NCBI GenBank assembly: GCA_019242465.1
Contig: JAFAVL010000043.1
Coordinates: forward strand, 1-7,455
Length of the DNA: 7,455 nucleotides
Direction: 5' to 3'
Source: Chroococcidiopsidaceae cyanobacterium CP_BM_RX_35
GTDB lineage: Bacteria > Cyanobacteriota > Cyanobacteriia > Cyanobacteriales > Chroococcidiopsidaceae
Part shown: one piece after another, positions 6,315 to 7,455 of the stretch
Layout of the letters: each line of letters opens with the position of its first letter
How positions within the stretch are numbered: position 1 is the first letter of the stretch
The notes under the pieces: model-generated
What the model was told of the DNA's origin: nothing
Seen by the model: only the letters and a program-made list of their open reading frames with translations
Database searches by the model: none
Translations under genes and position numbers: made by a program

Positions 6315-6947
6315 TCACGAGAAGCTGAGATGGGCTCGCCAAAAGAGTTCCACAGAGGCACGGATTCGCTTGCGATCGACCTTATTTGAAGCGATCGCCT
6401 GCGGCTCATCAGGCAACGGTGGAGTCACACCGAACAGGGTTGAAAGTCGCATTGATGCCGTCGTCACATCCAGAAATTGAGTTGCTGCCAAGTGAGCATT
6501 AACGATATTCAAGAGCCCACGCTCGGTCAACTTCGTTAGATAACGCGCTAGAATCTCTTGTGCTCCTCGATCTACCGAGTTGTAAACTAGCAGTCCAATC
6601 TCGGAAAAACGTTCAGTCTCGGCGACAATGACCCGTTGAAACGAAACACTATGCTGCCACGTCACCAGCTCACAAAATCGCGCTGCAAAGTTCTCCAGCT
6701 GCTGCTGGTAATCTAATGCTGCGCGATCGGGTTCGCCAAGGTAATCTAAAAATATCTGCGCTGACTGATCGACAACAGCTTTGAAGAGATCCTCTTTGTT
6801 TTTGAAGTTGTCGTAGATTGTGCGCTTTGTCGTTTGGGCGCGAACGGCGATCGCATCCATTGTTGCAGGTTGAAATCCCTCCCGCATAAAAACTTCTTTT
6901 GCAGCCGCGAGGATCGCTTCGCGTCTTGGCAACTTGCCTGAATTCAT
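6315..6947 (-). CDS. TetR/AcrR-family transcriptional regulator
   Basis: A 210-residue one-component regulator. Residues 9-55 form the TetR-type helix-turn-helix: REAILAAAKEVFMREGF, then ATMDAIAVRAQ, then the recognition region TTKRTIYDNFKNKEDLF. The C-terminal ligand domain (about 80-205), with FQRVIVAETERFSEIGLLVY near 103-122 and RGLLNIVNAHLAATQFLD near 143-160, resembles the AefR-like C-terminal family. The ligand cannot be predicted. The start is supported by GAGGG about five bases upstream. It faces away from ndhO across 186 bases and converges on cupB. TetR proteins often repress themselves and divergent neighbours, so autoregulation and control of ndhO are possible, though ndhO is a core subunit gene and may merely be adjacent. 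Two HIP1 octamers lie within the gene. It has no membrane or efflux neighbour in the window. Confidence 0.93.
   Translation of the reverse strand: MNSGKLPRREAILAAAKEVFMREGFQPATMDAIAVRAQTTKRTIYDNFKNKEDLFKAVVDQSAQIFLDYLGEPDRAALDYQQQLENFAARFCELVTWQHSVSFQRVIVAETERFSEIGLLVYNSVDRGAQEILARYLTKLTERGLLNIVNAHLAATQFLDVTTASMRLSTLFGVTPPLPDEPQAIASNKVDRKRIRASVELFWRAHLSFS
6391..6398. repeat. HIP1 octamer GCGATCGC (in the tetR gene)
   Basis: Perfect HIP1 octamer in the C-terminal part of the regulator gene. A one-mismatch relative (GCGATCGA) lies 19 bases to the left. Confidence 0.9.
6847..6854. repeat. HIP1 octamer GCGATCGC (in the tetR gene)
   Basis: Perfect HIP1 octamer in the helix-turn-helix coding part. 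It suggests the regulator gene has resided long in a HIP1-rich genome and is not a recent import. Confidence 0.9.
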
Positions 6948-6964
6948 GGTCCCTCACTTGGAAA

Positions 6965-7004
6965 AACTTACAGTTATTATTCCCATGATGAACGGCAGTT
7001 CTAA
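6965..7004 (-). promoter_or_regulatory. Candidate tetR promoter with two flanking dyads (possible operator)
   Basis: On the minus strand AATAAT (complement of 6976-6981) sits 17 bases after TTAGAA (complement of 6999-7004), a plausible -10 with a weak -35. Two small related dyads bracket the -10: AACT-TAC-AGTT (6965-6975), covering the expected start point, and AAC-GGCA-GTT (6991-7000), overlapping the -35 and spacer. Both share AAC...CAGTT on the plus strand and are about 25 bases apart. The placement is what autorepression by a TetR dimer would need, but arms of three to four bases are weak evidence. Confidence 0.3.
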
Positions 7005-7037
7005 CACCAAATCCACTTTCCTTGCTCAACTAGTTTG

Positions 7038-7047
7038 TCCTTAAGGA
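7038..7047. promoter_or_regulatory. Perfect 10-base palindrome TCCTTAAGGA
   Basis: An exact self-complementary decamer lies in the tetR-ndhO spacer, 91 bases upstream of the tetR start and 87 bases before the ndhO start. It could be a protein-binding site or chance. Confidence 0.25.
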
Positions 7048-7051
7048 TCGC

Positions 7052-7098
7052 AATCAGCTTGGGACTCCGCTGATTTTGGTGCATGGAAGCGCTATTCT
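7052..7098 (+). promoter_or_regulatory. Inverted repeat and candidate ndhO promoter
   Basis: AATCAGC (7052-7058) and GCTGATT (7069-7075) are perfect seven-base arms around a ten-base loop. The right arm coincides with a possible -35 (CTGATT, 7070-7075), 17 bases before a possible -10 (TATTCT, 7093-7098). A protein bound to the repeat would therefore block this promoter. The hexamers match consensus poorly. As a hairpin it is too weak, with too few T residues, to be a terminator. Confidence 0.3.
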
Positions 7099-7133
7099 AA
7101 GAGAAGAAATCTAGAAACCTTCTGTAACAATTC

Positions 7134-7349
7134 ATGGCTGTCAAAAAAGGTGACTTGGTTCGCGCCATCCGCGAGAAGTTGGAAAACAGTTTAGAAGCTA
7201 AAGCCAGCGACCCTCGTTTTCCACCTTATTTGTTTGAAACCAAGGGAGAAGTTGTGGATATCAAGGGTGACTACGCACTCGTCATGTTTGGTAAGGTGCC
7301 TACTCCAAACATTTGGTTGCGTGTCGATCAACTAGAACCATTCAAGTAG
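7134..7349 (+). CDS. ndhO: NDH-1 subunit NdhO
   Basis: NdhO is a 71-residue soluble subunit specific to photosynthetic (cyanobacterial and plastid) NDH-1, located on the peripheral arm near the ferredoxin and iron-sulfur subunits. It has been reported to modulate NDH-1-dependent cyclic electron flow. The full-length sequence is recognisable: [49 protein letters not shown] and the C-terminal [14 protein letters not shown], a small beta-barrel-like fold with no membrane segment. No Shine-Dalgarno is visible in the 20 bases before the ATG, which is common in cyanobacteria; the conserved MAVKKG start supports the choice. It is divergent from the TetR gene, and its last eight bases overlap the end of the converging gene on the other strand. 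Confidence 0.97.
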   Translation: MAVKKGDLVRAIREKLENSLEAKASDPRFPPYLFETKGEVVDIKGDYALVMFGKVPTPNIWLRVDQLEPFK

Positions 7350-7455
7350 AACTGTTACCTAAAATTTCTCGGGCAATTGCAATTGCTGCATCAGGATTAT
7401 CAACAACGTAGACATTGTGGGGTGACAGATTTTTAAAGAAGCGTTGGCTCTCTTC
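7342..7455 (-). CDS. C-terminal end of an unidentified protein (partial)
   Basis: The minus strand is open from the window edge for 37 codons and ends in TGA at 7344-7342. The readable tail includes [19 protein letters not shown] and then [13 protein letters not shown]. It looks like real protein: a hydrophobic strand (VYVV) followed by an amphipathic helix ([11 protein letters not shown]), the strand-helix ending common in Rossmann-like and related alpha/beta folds. I do not recognise the family. The gene begins outside the window, is convergent with ndhO, and overlaps it by eight bases. The alternative is a chance open frame, but the amino-acid make-up argues against that. Confidence 0.75.
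   Translation of the reverse strand, partial: EESQRFFKNLSPHNVYVVDNPDAAIAIAREILGNSST

Noticed and set aside
1..7455. CRISPR arrays, insertion sequences, tRNA/rRNA genes, prophage or defence genes
   Set aside because: No regularly spaced repeats, transposase-like frames, terminal inverted repeats or cloverleaf-like segments were seen; the window is core metabolism.

Overview
The window comes from a beta-cyanobacterium, probably a filamentous or other large-genome lineage. The evidence is beta-carboxysome shell genes in the ccmK2-ccmK1-ccmL order, cyanobacterial NDH-1 subunits found only in this phylum (NdhO, and the NdhF4/NdhD4/CupB CO2-uptake module), and five perfect copies of the octamer GCGATCGC (HIP1), which is over-represented in many cyanobacterial genomes. 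I cannot name the species.

Layout. Positions 1-76 are a spacer carrying a heptamer-like inverted repeat, between ccmL and what is expected to be ccmM outside the window. Positions 77-1096 (minus strand) hold three carboxysome shell genes, transcribed leftward: ccmK2, then ccmK1, then ccmL. Positions 1097-1652 are a 556-base gene-free divergent control region. Positions 1653-6313 (plus strand) are a tight operon, ndhF4-ndhD4-cupB. Positions 6315-6947 (minus strand) encode a TetR/AcrR-family regulator whose stop codon lies one base from the cupB stop. Positions 6948-7133 are a divergent control region with several short dyads. Positions 7134-7349 (plus strand) are ndhO. Positions 7342-7455 (minus strand) are the C-terminal end of an unidentified protein overlapping the end of ndhO.

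How the genes work together. NdhF4, NdhD4 and CupB form the variable part of the NDH-1MS' complex, which hydrates CO2 to bicarbonate at the cytoplasmic face of the thylakoid membrane, driven by photosynthetic electron flow. The bicarbonate enters the carboxysome, whose shell is built from CcmK hexamers (facets) and CcmL pentamers (vertices). NdhO is a small subunit of the peripheral arm of the NDH-1 core. The window is therefore a compact section of the CO2-concentrating mechanism, with the membrane converter and the shell genes placed back to back. The TetR-like gene between cupB and ndhO is the least understood element.

This is a known kind of locus, and I see no undescribed system. The points worth a second look are regulatory (divergent spacers, leader pairing, dyads, hard-abutting convergent genes) and a pore-loop Gly-to-Ala difference between the two CcmK paralogues. 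All promoter and operator calls are by eye and weak.
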